From CAVQEG01 sp963711465 (GTDB lineage Bacteria > Bacteroidota > Ignavibacteria > OLB7), in the NCBI GenBank assembly GCA_963711465.1, contig CAVQEG010000001.1, positions 744,001 through 808,000 on the forward strand: a stretch of DNA of 64,000 nt, given 5' to 3'. Position numbers and translations under genes: made by a program. The notes beneath the pieces are model-generated. The model had not been told where the DNA came from. It saw only the letters and a program-made list of their open reading frames with translations, and ran no database searches. Below, in pieces: positions 8,881 through 17,235 of this stretch; the stretch's first letter is position 1, and the number at the start of each line of letters is the position of its first letter.

Positions 8881-10214
8881 AACCCGTCGTCGCTGTCGTC
8901 GGCCGCCCCAACGTCGGAAAGTCGACCCTGTTCAATCGCCTCATCGGTCGCCGCGACGCTATCGTCGAGGACGAACCCGGTGTCACCCGCGACCGGCTCT
9001 ACGGCGAGGGCGACTGGGCCGGGGCGCACTTCATGGTCGTTGATACCGGCGGCTTCGTGCCCGACTCCGTCGACGTCTTCGAAACCGCCATCCGCGAACA
9101 GGTCGGTATCGCCATCGATGAGGCAGACGCCATCATCTTTGTCGTCGACGGTCGCGACGGAATCACGCCGATCGATCATGAGATCGGTGAGATGCTCCGA
9201 CGCAGTGGCAAACACGTCGTACTGGCTGTCAACAAGGCCGACAACGATCGGCACGATCAGGAGTCATCGGATTTCTTCGAGCTCGGCCTCGGTCAGCCGC
9301 ATCCGATCTCGGCACTCAACGGCCGCCACGTCGGTGATCTGCTCGATGAGGTGATCGAGGAATTCTCCCGTGAATATCCCGCCGAAGACCCCGAGGGAGG
9401 CCCCCTGCGAATCGCCCTCATCGGTCGCCCCAACGTCGGAAAGAGTTCGATCGCCAATGCACTGCTCGGTCAGGAGCGTAACATCGTCACGCCCGTCGCC
9501 GGCACTACGCGCGATTCGATCGACAGCGTCATGCGTTTCCATGGCGAGGACATCGTTCTGATCGATACCGCCGGCCTTCGCAGGCGAAAGAAGGTGCGTG
9601 AGTCGATCGAGCTGTACTCCATTCTCCGCACCTCGCGCGCCATCGAGCGGTGCGATGTCGCCGTCGTCGTGATCGATGCCGAACACGGGCTCGAGCGGCA
9701 GGATTCCCGCGTCATCGTCGAAGCCGTGGAGAAGAAGAAGGGGGTGGTGATCGCCTTCAACAAGTGGGACCTCGTCGAGAAGGAGACGATGACCTCGAAG
9801 CGCTATGAAGATGCCGTCCGGGAGCTGCTCCCGACGCTGGACTACATTCCGATCGTCTTCATCTCCGCAGTGACTCGACAACGGCTGGTCAAAGTGATCG
9901 AGGCCGCCCGGCTGGTTCACGCCGAACGCCACAAGCGCATAGCGACCGCACGACTCAACGAGGTCATCCTCGAGGCAATCAGATTCCATCCGCCGCCGTC
10001 GGTGCGTGGGCGCGATCTGCGCATCAACTTCGTACAGCAACCACAGGCAGCTCCGCCGGTGTTTCTCTGCTATACCAATCATCCCGACCTGGTACCGGAA
10101 TCCTACACGCGGTACCTCGAGAACACCATCAGAAAGCATTACGCGTTCGTCGGCACGCCGATCACCATCGTCTACAAGGCGAAGAGTCGAAGCAAGGAAG
10201 AACTACAATCGTGA
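8877..10214 (+). CDS. der: Ribosome biogenesis GTPase Der (EngA)
   Basis: A 445-residue tandem GTPase needed for 50S subunit assembly. Two complete G domains are visible. The first begins VVGRPNVGKSTLFNRL with DTGG and NKAD. The second begins IGRPNVGKSSIANALLG with DTAGLRRRKKV and NKWD. The C terminus has the KH-like domain (about 350-445) with LRINFVQQPQAAPPVFLCYTN. Length is normal for Der. The start overlaps the HIT gene stop by 4 bp, and the M20 peptidase gene follows 7 bp later, giving a three-gene unit. Confidence 0.97.
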   Translation: MKPVVAVVGRPNVGKSTLFNRLIGRRDAIVEDEPGVTRDRLYGEGDWAGAHFMVVDTGGFVPDSVDVFETAIREQVGIAIDEADAIIFVVDGRDGITPIDHEIGEMLRRSGKHVVLAVNKADNDRHDQESSDFFELGLGQPHPISALNGRHVGDLLDEVIEEFSREYPAEDPEGGPLRIALIGRPNVGKSSIANALLGQERNIVTPVAGTTRDSIDSVMRFHGEDIVLIDTAGLRRRKKVRESIELYSILRTSRAIERCDVAVVVIDAEHGLERQDSRVIVEAVEKKKGVVIAFNKWDLVEKETMTSKRYEDAVRELLPTLDYIPIVFISAVTRQRLVKVIEAARLVHAERHKRIATARLNEVILEAIRFHPPPSVRGRDLRINFVQQPQAAPPVFLCYTNHPDLVPESYTRYLENTIRKHYAFVGTPITIVYKAKSRSKEELQS

Positions 10215-10221
10215 GGTTGCA

Positions 10222-11610
10222 ATGAGTCAGAAGACGTTGACATATATCGAGGACAACCGGCCACGGTTCCTTGAGGAACTGAAGGACTTCCTGAGAATTC
10301 CATCGATTTCTGCCGACCCGAAGCATGACGGCGACACGCGCCGAGCGGCTGAGTGGGTCGCTGAGAACGCGCGGTCGATCGGACTGGAGCACGTCGAGAT
10401 CTACGACACGCCGGGTCACCCGATCGTCTACGCAGACTGGCTCCATGCCGACGGGGCGCCGACGGTGCTCATCTACGGGCACTACGATGTACAGCCGGAT
10501 GATCCTGTCGAACTCTGGACCTCACCGCCCTTCGATCCCGAGGTGCGGGGAGACGAGCTCTTCGCCCGCGGTTCGGTCGATGACAAAGGGCAGGTCCACC
10601 TGCACCTCAAGGGCGTCGAGTCCGTGCTCCGGACCGATGGTCGACTTCCGGTGAACGTGAAGTTCATCATCGAAGGTGAGGAGGAGGTCGGCTCGCCCAA
10701 TCTCGTCCCGTTCGTCGAGTCGCACGCCGAGCTGCTGGCCTGCGACGCGGTGATGATTTCGGACACACCGATGTACGACTACGACATGCCGTCGATCACC
10801 TACGGACTTCGGGGCATGGCGTACGTCGAGCTTCGGGTTCAGGGTCCGGATCGCGATCTGCATTCGGGAATGTTCGGTGGTCCCGTCACCAACCCGATCA
10901 ACGCGCTGTGCGAGATCATCGCCAGGATGAAGGACGAGCGCGGGAGAATTCAGCTTCCCGGATTTTACGATCAAGTGGTCGACGTCACCGACGAGGAGCG
11001 TGAACAGCTCGGACGCCTGCCGTTCGATGTCGACGAATTCCGCCGGATGATCTCGATACCGGCGACCAGCGGCGAGGAGGGATATACCGAACTCGAGCGG
11101 CTCTGGGCCCGACCGACGATGGACGTCTGCGGAATCTGGGGAGGGTACCAGGGAGAGGGCGCCAAGACCGTGCTGCCGGCCAAAGCGGGTGCAAAGGTTT
11201 CCTTCCGACTCGTCGCCAACCAGAGCGACAAGCAGGTCGTCGAGCAGATGCGTGAATTCGTGCGCGCCAACACACCGAGGGGCGTCACCTGTGAGGTGGT
11301 CGAGCTGCATGGCGGACCGCCGGCTTTGACCGATACCGATTCGGCTCCCGTACGTGCCGGGCTGGCTGCGCTCCAGCAGGCCTTCGGCACGAAGCCGTAT
11401 CTGATCCGCAACGGAGGGTCGATTCCGATCGTCGCCGACTTCGAGCGTGTGCTCGGGGCGCCGGTGGTACTGATGGGATTCGGATTGCCGGACCAGAACG
11501 CGCACTCGCCTGACGAGAAGATCAACCTCAGCAACTACTATCGCGGCATTGCCAGCTCGGCGCTCTTCCTCGACACCTATGCCCGCGAACGTCAGAGCGT
11601 CGCCTCGTGA
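10222..11610 (+). CDS. M20-family dipeptidase
   Basis: A 462-residue zinc metallopeptidase of the M20 dipeptidase branch (ArgE/DapE/carnosinase-like). Metal-site motifs are seen in order: LIYGHYDVQP (His, Asp), SVDDKGQVHLHLKG (Asp), IEGEEEVGSPNL (catalytic Glu pair) and, near the end, GFGLPDQNAHSPDEKI (His). The dimerisation/lid segment containing RDLHSGMFGGPVTNP is typical of cytosolic non-specific dipeptidases. The start is the ATG preceded by GAGG at five bases, 7 bp after der. It probably recycles dipeptides in the cytoplasm; no signal peptide is seen. Confidence 0.92.
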   Translation: MSQKTLTYIEDNRPRFLEELKDFLRIPSISADPKHDGDTRRAAEWVAENARSIGLEHVEIYDTPGHPIVYADWLHADGAPTVLIYGHYDVQPDDPVELWTSPPFDPEVRGDELFARGSVDDKGQVHLHLKGVESVLRTDGRLPVNVKFIIEGEEEVGSPNLVPFVESHAELLACDAVMISDTPMYDYDMPSITYGLRGMAYVELRVQGPDRDLHSGMFGGPVTNPINALCEIIARMKDERGRIQLPGFYDQVVDVTDEEREQLGRLPFDVDEFRRMISIPATSGEEGYTELERLWARPTMDVCGIWGGYQGEGAKTVLPAKAGAKVSFRLVANQSDKQVVEQMREFVRANTPRGVTCEVVELHGGPPALTDTDSAPVRAGLAALQQAFGTKPYLIRNGGSIPIVADFERVLGAPVVLMGFGLPDQNAHSPDEKINLSNYYRGIASSALFLDTYARERQSVAS

Positions 11611-11717
11611 GTCGATGACGGCGGCCTGCGGGTTCAGAGCAATATGTCTTCGCAGCGTCGCGTCGATTAGGTTGTGACAAGCGCGTTGGTGAAGTTGTGC
11701 CTCCGCTGAATACACGC

Positions 11718-12638
11718 ATGAACGTGCTTGTCATAGGTGGTTCAGGATTTCTCGGCTGGAACGCGGTCCGGCATTTCGCCGGTCGTGGACATGACGTCAC
11801 GGCGACGTTCCACGAATCGCTTCCTCACTACTTGCACCTGATTCCAGACTGTCAGCCCGTCCGGCTCGACGTGCGGGACGGGACTGCGATCGACGAGATC
11901 GTCGGCCGCGTCCAGCCGGAAATCTGTCTCCACCTCGCCGCCACTGCTCGCCCGCAACTGCAGACCGATCCCGATGAGCTCCGTTGCGTCAACGTCGAGG
12001 CGACCGAACATGTCGCCCGCGCGTGCGCCGCGCGAAACGTTCTGCTCGTCTTCGTCTCCACCGATCTCGTCTATCCGCCGGATGCAGGACGCTGCGATGA
12101 ATCCACGCCCGTCGCGTCACGACCCGCCAACGCCTACGCGGCCTCGAAGATCGAGGCAGAGCATCGACTGCGCCGCATCGCCGGACGTTGGATCATCATC
12201 CGATCGTCGCTCCTCTTCGGCGTCGGTCCTCCGGGCTCAAACGCGTTCACCCAGTTTCTGGATCGCGAGTGGGAGGCGGGGCGCGCCGCTCCGGTGTTCA
12301 CCGACCAGTTCCGGTCGTTCCTCTACGTCGGCGATCTCGTCGCTGCGATGGACCTCCTCGTTCGACGGCAGCGAGATCTCAATCGACTCTACGTCTGCGG
12401 GGGTGGCGAGGAGCTGAGCAGGTACGAATTCGCCCTGCGATATGCTCGCGCCCGCTCCGTCGATCCGGCCATGTGTCGCGCAATGCGCTCGGAGGAACTC
12501 GCGGGCTACCGGGGAGGACCGAGCCGGATTGTGCTCGACTCCGCACGACTCCACGCCGCAGGATGGCGACCGCGTTCACTGCCGGATGCATTCGCTGAGA
12601 TGCAGGCGATCCGGGAACGCAACGGCGGACCCGCATGA
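11718..12638 (+). CDS. NAD(P)-dependent sugar-nucleotide reductase/epimerase (RmlD-like SDR)
   Basis: A 306-residue extended short-chain dehydrogenase. The nucleotide-binding motif GGSGFLGWNAV is at the N terminus. VFVSTDLVYPPD and the catalytic YAASK (Tyr and Lys near residue 145) follow. The pattern DVRD...PEICLHLAA.ARPQ and the sequence after YAASKIEAEH resemble dTDP-4-dehydrorhamnose reductases (RmlD). I chose the ATG giving MNVLVIGG; a GTG seven codons upstream is also in frame. It overlaps the next gene by 4 bp. It may act on sugar nucleotides made by the thymidylyltransferase-like enzyme near 1.3 kb, but that link is inference. Confidence 0.8.
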   Translation: MNVLVIGGSGFLGWNAVRHFAGRGHDVTATFHESLPHYLHLIPDCQPVRLDVRDGTAIDEIVGRVQPEICLHLAATARPQLQTDPDELRCVNVEATEHVARACAARNVLLVFVSTDLVYPPDAGRCDESTPVASRPANAYAASKIEAEHRLRRIAGRWIIIRSSLLFGVGPPGSNAFTQFLDREWEAGRAAPVFTDQFRSFLYVGDLVAAMDLLVRRQRDLNRLYVCGGGEELSRYEFALRYARARSVDPAMCRAMRSEELAGYRGGPSRIVLDSARLHAAGWRPRSLPDAFAEMQAIRERNGGPA

Positions 12639-13282
12639 TTCGGTATATTCGGCCCCTGTTGTACGTACTGCCCACCGGCCGATCACCAGTGACGAAAGCA
12701 CAAATCCGAGACGAGGCCCTGCAGCGCCGCAATGCGATGGCGCCCGATGCCCGCCAGACGGCGAGCATGGCGATCTGTCGTGCCGTGATGGAGGACGATG
12801 CCTTCCTCGATGCGCGTGGGGTTCACGTCTACATGCCGATCGGTTCGGAAGTCGATATCGCGCCGTTGATCGATGTCGCGTGGGAGCTGGGAAAGTCCGT
12901 CGGCATGATGCACGTCAACGAGGACGGTGGTTCGCAGCAACTGGCGATAACACCCACGACCGAATTCAGAACGGGAGGTGGACTGGGACTGCGGCAGCCG
13001 CTGGACGCGACCGCGTTCGATATGAACGAGTGCGATCTGGTGATCGTTCCTGTCGTCGCCGTCGATCGCGAGCGTAACCGACTCGGCTACGGCAAGGGAT
13101 ACTACGATCAGTTCCTCAGCTTCTTCCCGCGACCGACCATCGGCGTCGCCTTCTCGCTGCAGGTATTCGATCGGCTTCCGTGCGACGACGGGGACATCCG
13201 GCTCGACCGCATCTACACCGAGCAGGAGTGCATCGCCGGCGACGCCCCTAATGAGGTTGGCCGCCCTTCGCCCGGTTCGTAG
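12635..13282 (+). CDS. 5-formyltetrahydrofolate cyclo-ligase
   Basis: A 215-residue MTHFS/YgfA-family enzyme that returns 5-formyl-THF to 5,10-methenyl-THF using ATP. The family C-terminal signature LVIVPVVAVDRERNRLGYGKGYYDQFL is clear, with GIGS-like VYMPIGSEVDIAPLI earlier. The ATG overlaps the preceding stop (ATGA). A GTG 18 codons later (VTKAQIRDEAL) starts closer to where most homologues begin, so the first residues MIRYIRPLLYVLPTGRSP may not belong. The folate pab genes follow after a terminator. Confidence 0.9.
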   Translation: MIRYIRPLLYVLPTGRSPVTKAQIRDEALQRRNAMAPDARQTASMAICRAVMEDDAFLDARGVHVYMPIGSEVDIAPLIDVAWELGKSVGMMHVNEDGGSQQLAITPTTEFRTGGGLGLRQPLDATAFDMNECDLVIVPVVAVDRERNRLGYGKGYYDQFLSFFPRPTIGVAFSLQVFDRLPCDDGDIRLDRIYTEQECIAGDAPNEVGRPSPGS

Positions 13283-13306
13283 CGGGATACAACGACGATT
13301 CAAACT

Positions 13307-13355
13307 GAGACGCGAACCGCCCCGTGCATGCGGTGGGTTCGCGTCTCGTTGTTTT
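13307..13355 (+). terminator. Rho-independent terminator
   Basis: A perfect 12-bp stem GAGACGCGAACC / GGTTCGCGTCTC around a 17-base loop, followed by GTTGTTTT. It ends the epimerase/cyclo-ligase transcript. An apparent start codon of the next reading frame (at 13328) falls inside this hairpin, which argues for the later ATG as the real start of pabB. Confidence 0.9.
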
Positions 13356-13363
13356 CAGAATTC

Positions 13364-14896
13364 ATGATTCCACACGCCGCCGGCGATCCGGTCGCCGCAC
13401 GCATCGTTCCCGACGTCGACTCGTTCGCCGATTCGATCAGGCGCTTCGAATACGTGCCGGTCGTCTGCGAGATAGCCGTCAACGGCGTCTCGGTCGTCGA
13501 CATTCTGAAGGCATGCCCGCCGTGTGACGCAGTTGCCGTTCTGGAAAGCGGCAAGGACGGACGGTACTCGTACATCGCGGTCGAGCCGACAAAGATCGAG
13601 ATCGAGGCCGACGCAGCAGACCCGCTGCAGCGGCTGTGCGAAGCGCTCGACCCGAGGCCGGTGGCTCCGAATTCGCTCGTGGCCAATTTCGTCGGCGGTG
13701 CAATCGGCGTTCTGAGTTACGATCTCTGTCGATCCATCGAGCGACTACCGTCGACTACGCTCGACGACCTCCGCGTCGACGACCTGATGGTGCTGCGCGT
13801 CGACAATTACTTCGAAGTCGACCACGCGCGCCATCTCGTGCGATGTGTCAGTGTGCGACGTGACGACGGTCGTAGCGCTGCCGACCAATACGCCGCGGCA
13901 TGTGTCCGAATCGAGACGATGGCGGCGATACTTGCCCTCGCGGAGCAGACGCCGGACGCCCCGCGGGCCGCTCGCCGTGCGGATCGTTGCCCGCCTGCCG
14001 TCGAGTCGCCTGCCGCAGAGGAGTCCGTCACCCAGGCACGGTTCGAGCAGATGGTTCGTACGGCGCGGGAGTACATCCTCGCCGGTGACGTCTTCCAGGT
14101 CAACCTTTCGATCCGCTACGACGTTCCGCTGGAGGCCGATCCGCTCGAGCTCTATGAGGAGCTGCGGGCTATCAATCCGTCACCCTACATGGCGTACCTC
14201 AGAATCGCCGACCTTGCCGTCGTCAGCGCGTCGCCCGAGCAGCTCATTCGCGTTCAGGCTGGTGAGGTCGTTACCAGACCGATTGCCGGAACGCGCCCTC
14301 GCGGTGCGACCGATGCCGATGACCGTGCGTTTGCCGAGGAGCTGATCGCCAATCCGAAGGAGCGCGCCGAGCATCTGATGCTGGTCGACCTCGAGCGGAA
14401 CGACATCGGGAGGGTGGCGGAATTCGGAAGCGTGGTCGTCGACGAACTGATGGCGATCGAACGGTATTCGCACGTGATGCACCTGGTTTCCAGCGTGCGC
14501 GGGCGTCTGCGCCCCGGGTGCGACGTCGTGGCTGCGGTCCGCGCATGCTTTCCCGGAGGCACGATCACCGGGGCTCCGAAGATTCGCGCGATGGAGATCA
14601 TCGAGGAGCTCGAGCCGGTGCGGCGTGGCGTCTACACCGGATCGATCGGATGGATCGGGTACGATGGCTCGGCCGAATTCAACATTGCCATCCGAACGAT
14701 CGTGGTGAAGCACGGCGTGGCCTACGCACAGGCAGGCGCAGGCATCGTCGCCGACTCGGATCCCACCGCGGAATACCACGAGTCACACCGCAAGGCGCGC
14801 GCAGCTCTCGAGGCCATCGCGCGCGCCAACCGACGGAGCCGAGAACGCACCGCAGATGGCGACGTCACGCTCGCGACGAGCGGAGAAGTCCGATGA
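13364..14896 (+). CDS. pabB: Chorismate-utilising synthase component I (aminodeoxychorismate or anthranilate synthase)
   Basis: A 510-residue chorismate-binding enzyme. The N-terminal lobe has VLESGKDGRYSYIAVEP. The catalytic lobe has FQVNLSIRY, SPSPEQL-like SASPEQLI, RPIAGTRPRG, LMLVDLERNDIGRV, SVRGRLRP, FPGGTITGAPKIRAMEII and the final GAGIVADSDP, all hallmarks of the TrpE/PabB family. The context (coupled by ATGA overlaps to a glutaminase and to a class IV aminotransferase/lyase) points to p-aminobenzoate and folate. However, PIAGT (Ala) and the LES motif are TrpE-like, whereas E. coli PabB has PIKGT (Lys). It could serve both pathways or be TrpE. The start is the ATG after the terminator. 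Confidence 0.85.
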   Translation: MIPHAAGDPVAARIVPDVDSFADSIRRFEYVPVVCEIAVNGVSVVDILKACPPCDAVAVLESGKDGRYSYIAVEPTKIEIEADAADPLQRLCEALDPRPVAPNSLVANFVGGAIGVLSYDLCRSIERLPSTTLDDLRVDDLMVLRVDNYFEVDHARHLVRCVSVRRDDGRSAADQYAAACVRIETMAAILALAEQTPDAPRAARRADRCPPAVESPAAEESVTQARFEQMVRTAREYILAGDVFQVNLSIRYDVPLEADPLELYEELRAINPSPYMAYLRIADLAVVSASPEQLIRVQAGEVVTRPIAGTRPRGATDADDRAFAEELIANPKERAEHLMLVDLERNDIGRVAEFGSVVVDELMAIERYSHVMHLVSSVRGRLRPGCDVVAAVRACFPGGTITGAPKIRAMEIIEELEPVRRGVYTGSIGWIGYDGSAEFNIAIRTIVVKHGVAYAQAGAGIVADSDPTAEYHESHRKARAALEAIARANRRSRERTADGDVTLATSGEVR

Positions 14897-15474
14897 TTCT
14901 CGTCATCGACAACTACGACTCCTTCGTCTACAACCTCGTTCAGTACGTTGGGGAGCTCGGCGGTGAGCCGATGGTGGTGCGCAACGATGCGGTTCGCATC
15001 GACGACGTTCGGGCGCTGGCGCCGTCGCACATCGTGCTCTCGCCTGGTCCGCGAACTCCGAATGAAGCGGGGATCTGCCTCGAGCTCGTCGAGCAGCTCG
15101 GGTCGGAGGTGCCGATACTCGGTGTCTGCCTCGGTCATCAGGCCATCGGCCAGGTGCACGGCGCCCGCGTCGTGCGAGCGCCGGCGGTGATGCACGGAAT
15201 GACGTCGCAGATCTACCATTCCGCTACCGGTATCCATTCCGGGCTGCCCGATCCGTTCGTGGCCATGCGCTACCATTCGCTCACGCTGGACCCGGACTCC
15301 ATCCCCGAGGCGCTGCACGTGAGGGCCCGCACCGCGACGGGTGAGGTCATGGGAATTCAACACGTCGCGCATCCCACCGTCGGCGTGCAGTACCATCCCG
15401 AATCGATCGCGACCGAATTCGGCCACACCATCCTCCGCAATTTCCTCGATCGGACGTTCGTGGCGCTACCATGA
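14893..15474 (+). CDS. pabA: Aminodeoxychorismate/anthranilate synthase glutaminase component
   Basis: A 193-residue class I glutamine amidotransferase that supplies ammonia to component I. It starts MILVIDNYDSFVYNLVQY, the PabA/TrpG signature. It has SPGPRTPNEAG, the nucleophile in LGVCLGHQAIGQ (Cys near residue 79) and the His-Glu pair in GVQYHPESI. The stop of pabB and this start share ATGA, and pabC follows with another ATGA, so the three proteins are translationally coupled. The same protein may serve tryptophan synthesis as well, as in several bacteria with one amphibolic glutaminase. Confidence 0.93.
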   Translation: MILVIDNYDSFVYNLVQYVGELGGEPMVVRNDAVRIDDVRALAPSHIVLSPGPRTPNEAGICLELVEQLGSEVPILGVCLGHQAIGQVHGARVVRAPAVMHGMTSQIYHSATGIHSGLPDPFVAMRYHSLTLDPDSIPEALHVRARTATGEVMGIQHVAHPTVGVQYHPESIATEFGHTILRNFLDRTFVALP

Positions 15475-16349
15475 GTGAATACTGTTTGCTCAACGGCGCG
15501 ATCGTTCCCACCGACCAGGCGCGCATTCCGGTTACCGATCGCGGCTTCCTATTCGGCGACGGACTCTTCGAGACCATGCGCGTGCGAGATGGCCGCATCC
15601 ACCTGCTCGAACGACACCTGCGACGCCTCGGCGACGGTCTCGATGTGCTTCGAATCGAACGGCCGGATATGGCGCGGACGGTTGAAGGTGTGCGCGAACT
15701 GCTGGAGGTGAATCGATGCGGGAGCGAATGCGTCGTCAGACTGACCGTCAGCCGCGGTTCCGGAGGCGGGGTGTGCGATACCAGCCGGGTAGGCACGCCA
15801 ACCGTGCTGGCGACCATACGTCCCCGGGTGGGGGCATCGATGGATGGGGAGGGTGCGTTTGAACTCATGAGCGTCGACACGAGGGTCGTTCGGCCGCCGA
15901 TCGGGCATCGCTTGAAATCACTCAGCTACGTGACCTCGATTCTGGCTGGTCTGGAGCTGCCGCGTCGCGAGGCGGTTGAAGCGCTGATGCTGACCCCGGA
16001 CGGCTATGTCGCCGAAGGCGCGGTCACCAACGTGTTCATCGCCCGCAATGGTGTCCTCGAGACGCCGCCGCTCCTGTTCGGAGTGCTCGATGGAGTCGCG
16101 CGAACGCGTGTAATCGAACTCGCGGCCGAAGCGGGCATCGACGCGGTCGAATCCGAGTTCGTCCTCGAGGACCTCGCCGGTGCCGACGAGTGCTTCATTA
16201 CGAACGCGGCACGGGGCGTCGTTCCGGTATGCCGGCTCGACGGGGAGCCGATTGGTTCGATCGGACCGATCACCACGGCGTTGTGGAAGAGCTTCGAAGC
16301 GGAGGTGGCGACCGAACGGGACGAACAGCTGGGGAGCGGGACGGGGTGA
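15471..16349 (+). CDS. pabC: Class IV aminotransferase fold protein, probable aminodeoxychorismate lyase
   Basis: A 292-residue PLP enzyme of fold type IV (PabC, IlvE and D-amino-acid aminotransferase group). It shows TDRGFLFGDGLFETMRV, LKSLSYVTSILAGLEL (the presumed Schiff-base Lys is in HRLKSLSY), EGAVTNVFIARNG, GVLDGVARTRVIEL and ITNAARGVVPV. The HRLKSLSY and GVLDGV regions resemble both PabC and branched-chain enzymes. Its overlap with pabA makes 4-amino-4-deoxychorismate lyase the best guess: release of pyruvate to give p-aminobenzoate. It converges on the inositol monophosphatase gene across about 60 bp. Confidence 0.8.
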   Translation: MSEYCLLNGAIVPTDQARIPVTDRGFLFGDGLFETMRVRDGRIHLLERHLRRLGDGLDVLRIERPDMARTVEGVRELLEVNRCGSECVVRLTVSRGSGGGVCDTSRVGTPTVLATIRPRVGASMDGEGAFELMSVDTRVVRPPIGHRLKSLSYVTSILAGLELPRREAVEALMLTPDGYVAEGAVTNVFIARNGVLETPPLLFGVLDGVARTRVIELAAEAGIDAVESEFVLEDLAGADECFITNAARGVVPVCRLDGEPIGSIGPITTALWKSFEAEVATERDEQLGSGTG

Positions 16350-16410
16350 ATTATTCGCGAATGCGTTGAGTGGGGGCAACCACATGCGGCAGTGTCGGCC
16401 GAGCGCACCC

Positions 16411-17235
16411 TCAGGAGTTGCGTCGCATTGCTCCCGGATTCGAGAGAACCTCGAGCATGGCCTGGGTGATTCTGCCGTTGGTCGCGAGCATTCGGTCGAC
16501 GATGAGCGGGGAATCCACGGGTCGATCGCCGTACGTCGTCATCTCGCCGCCCGCCTCGACGACCATCAACGCTCCGGCGGCGACGTCCCACGGATTTAGG
16601 TCCACTTCCCAGAATCCGTCGAAGCGCCCGGCGGCGACGTACGCCAGATCGAGCGCCGCCGAACCGAGTCGGCGGACCGGGGTTCCCATCAACATGAAAT
16701 CCGTGAACGAATCGAGGCAGCCATACGGGTTCTCCGCCACGTTGTACGGGAATCCGGTCACCAGTAGTGCGGCATCGATGCTGGTTGTTCGGCTGACTGA
16801 CAGGGGCTGCCCGTTGACGGCTGCGCCATCTCCGGCCACGGCGGAGAACATCTCGTCGGTCGTGGGATTGTAGATAGCGCCGACGACCGGTCTGTTGTTT
16901 TCCACGGCCGCGATCGAGACGCAGTAAATCGGAAGTCCGTGTGCGTAGTTGACGGTACCGTCTATGGGATCGATGACCCACGTGAGCGGGCCGAGATCGT
17001 AGTCGCCGCCCGACTCTTCGGCGAGGAACCGACAGGAGCCCATCCGTTCGGCGATCATCGACTTGATGAGCCGTTCGGCGGCGACATCCATTTCGGTGAC
17101 GAGGTTCTGCGCGCCCTGGGGCTTCGCGGAGATCTCGCCCGGATCGTCGATGCGCTCGCGAATCAGCAGTCCGGCCGCGCGGGCGGCATCGGTGGCGACG
17201 TGGAGCAGTCGTGTGTTTCGTTCGGCCTCGCTCAT
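16411..17235 (-). CDS. Inositol monophosphatase family protein
   Basis: A 274-residue Mg-dependent phosphatase. Metal ligands appear in FLAEESGGDYD (Glu-Glu), WVIDPIDGTVNY (Asp-x-Ile-Asp-Gly-Thr) and, near residue 222, NPWDVAAGALMVVEAGG. These are the three signatures of the IMPase/SuhB/CysQ superfamily. The family also covers fructose-1,6-bisphosphatase and PAP phosphatase activities, so the substrate is open. The start codon overlaps the stop of bshA (ATGA), tying it to bacillithiol synthesis genomically, though a functional link is not established. Confidence 0.9.
   Translation of the reverse strand: MSEAERNTRLLHVATDAARAAGLLIRERIDDPGEISAKPQGAQNLVTEMDVAAERLIKSMIAERMGSCRFLAEESGGDYDLGPLTWVIDPIDGTVNYAHGLPIYCVSIAAVENNRPVVGAIYNPTTDEMFSAVAGDGAAVNGQPLSVSRTTSIDAALLVTGFPYNVAENPYGCLDSFTDFMLMGTPVRRLGSAALDLAYVAAGRFDGFWEVDLNPWDVAAGALMVVEAGGEMTTYGDRPVDSPLIVDRMLATNGRITQAMLEVLSNPGAMRRNS

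Noticed and set aside
2..16349. A rhamnose operon formed by the thymidylyltransferase and RmlD-like genes
   Set aside because: They are 10 kb apart in different transcription units and no rmlB or rmlC is present.
16350..16365. Palindrome ATTCGCGAAT between pabC and the phosphatase gene
   Set aside because: Ten bases, single copy, between convergent genes; no sign of an operator function.
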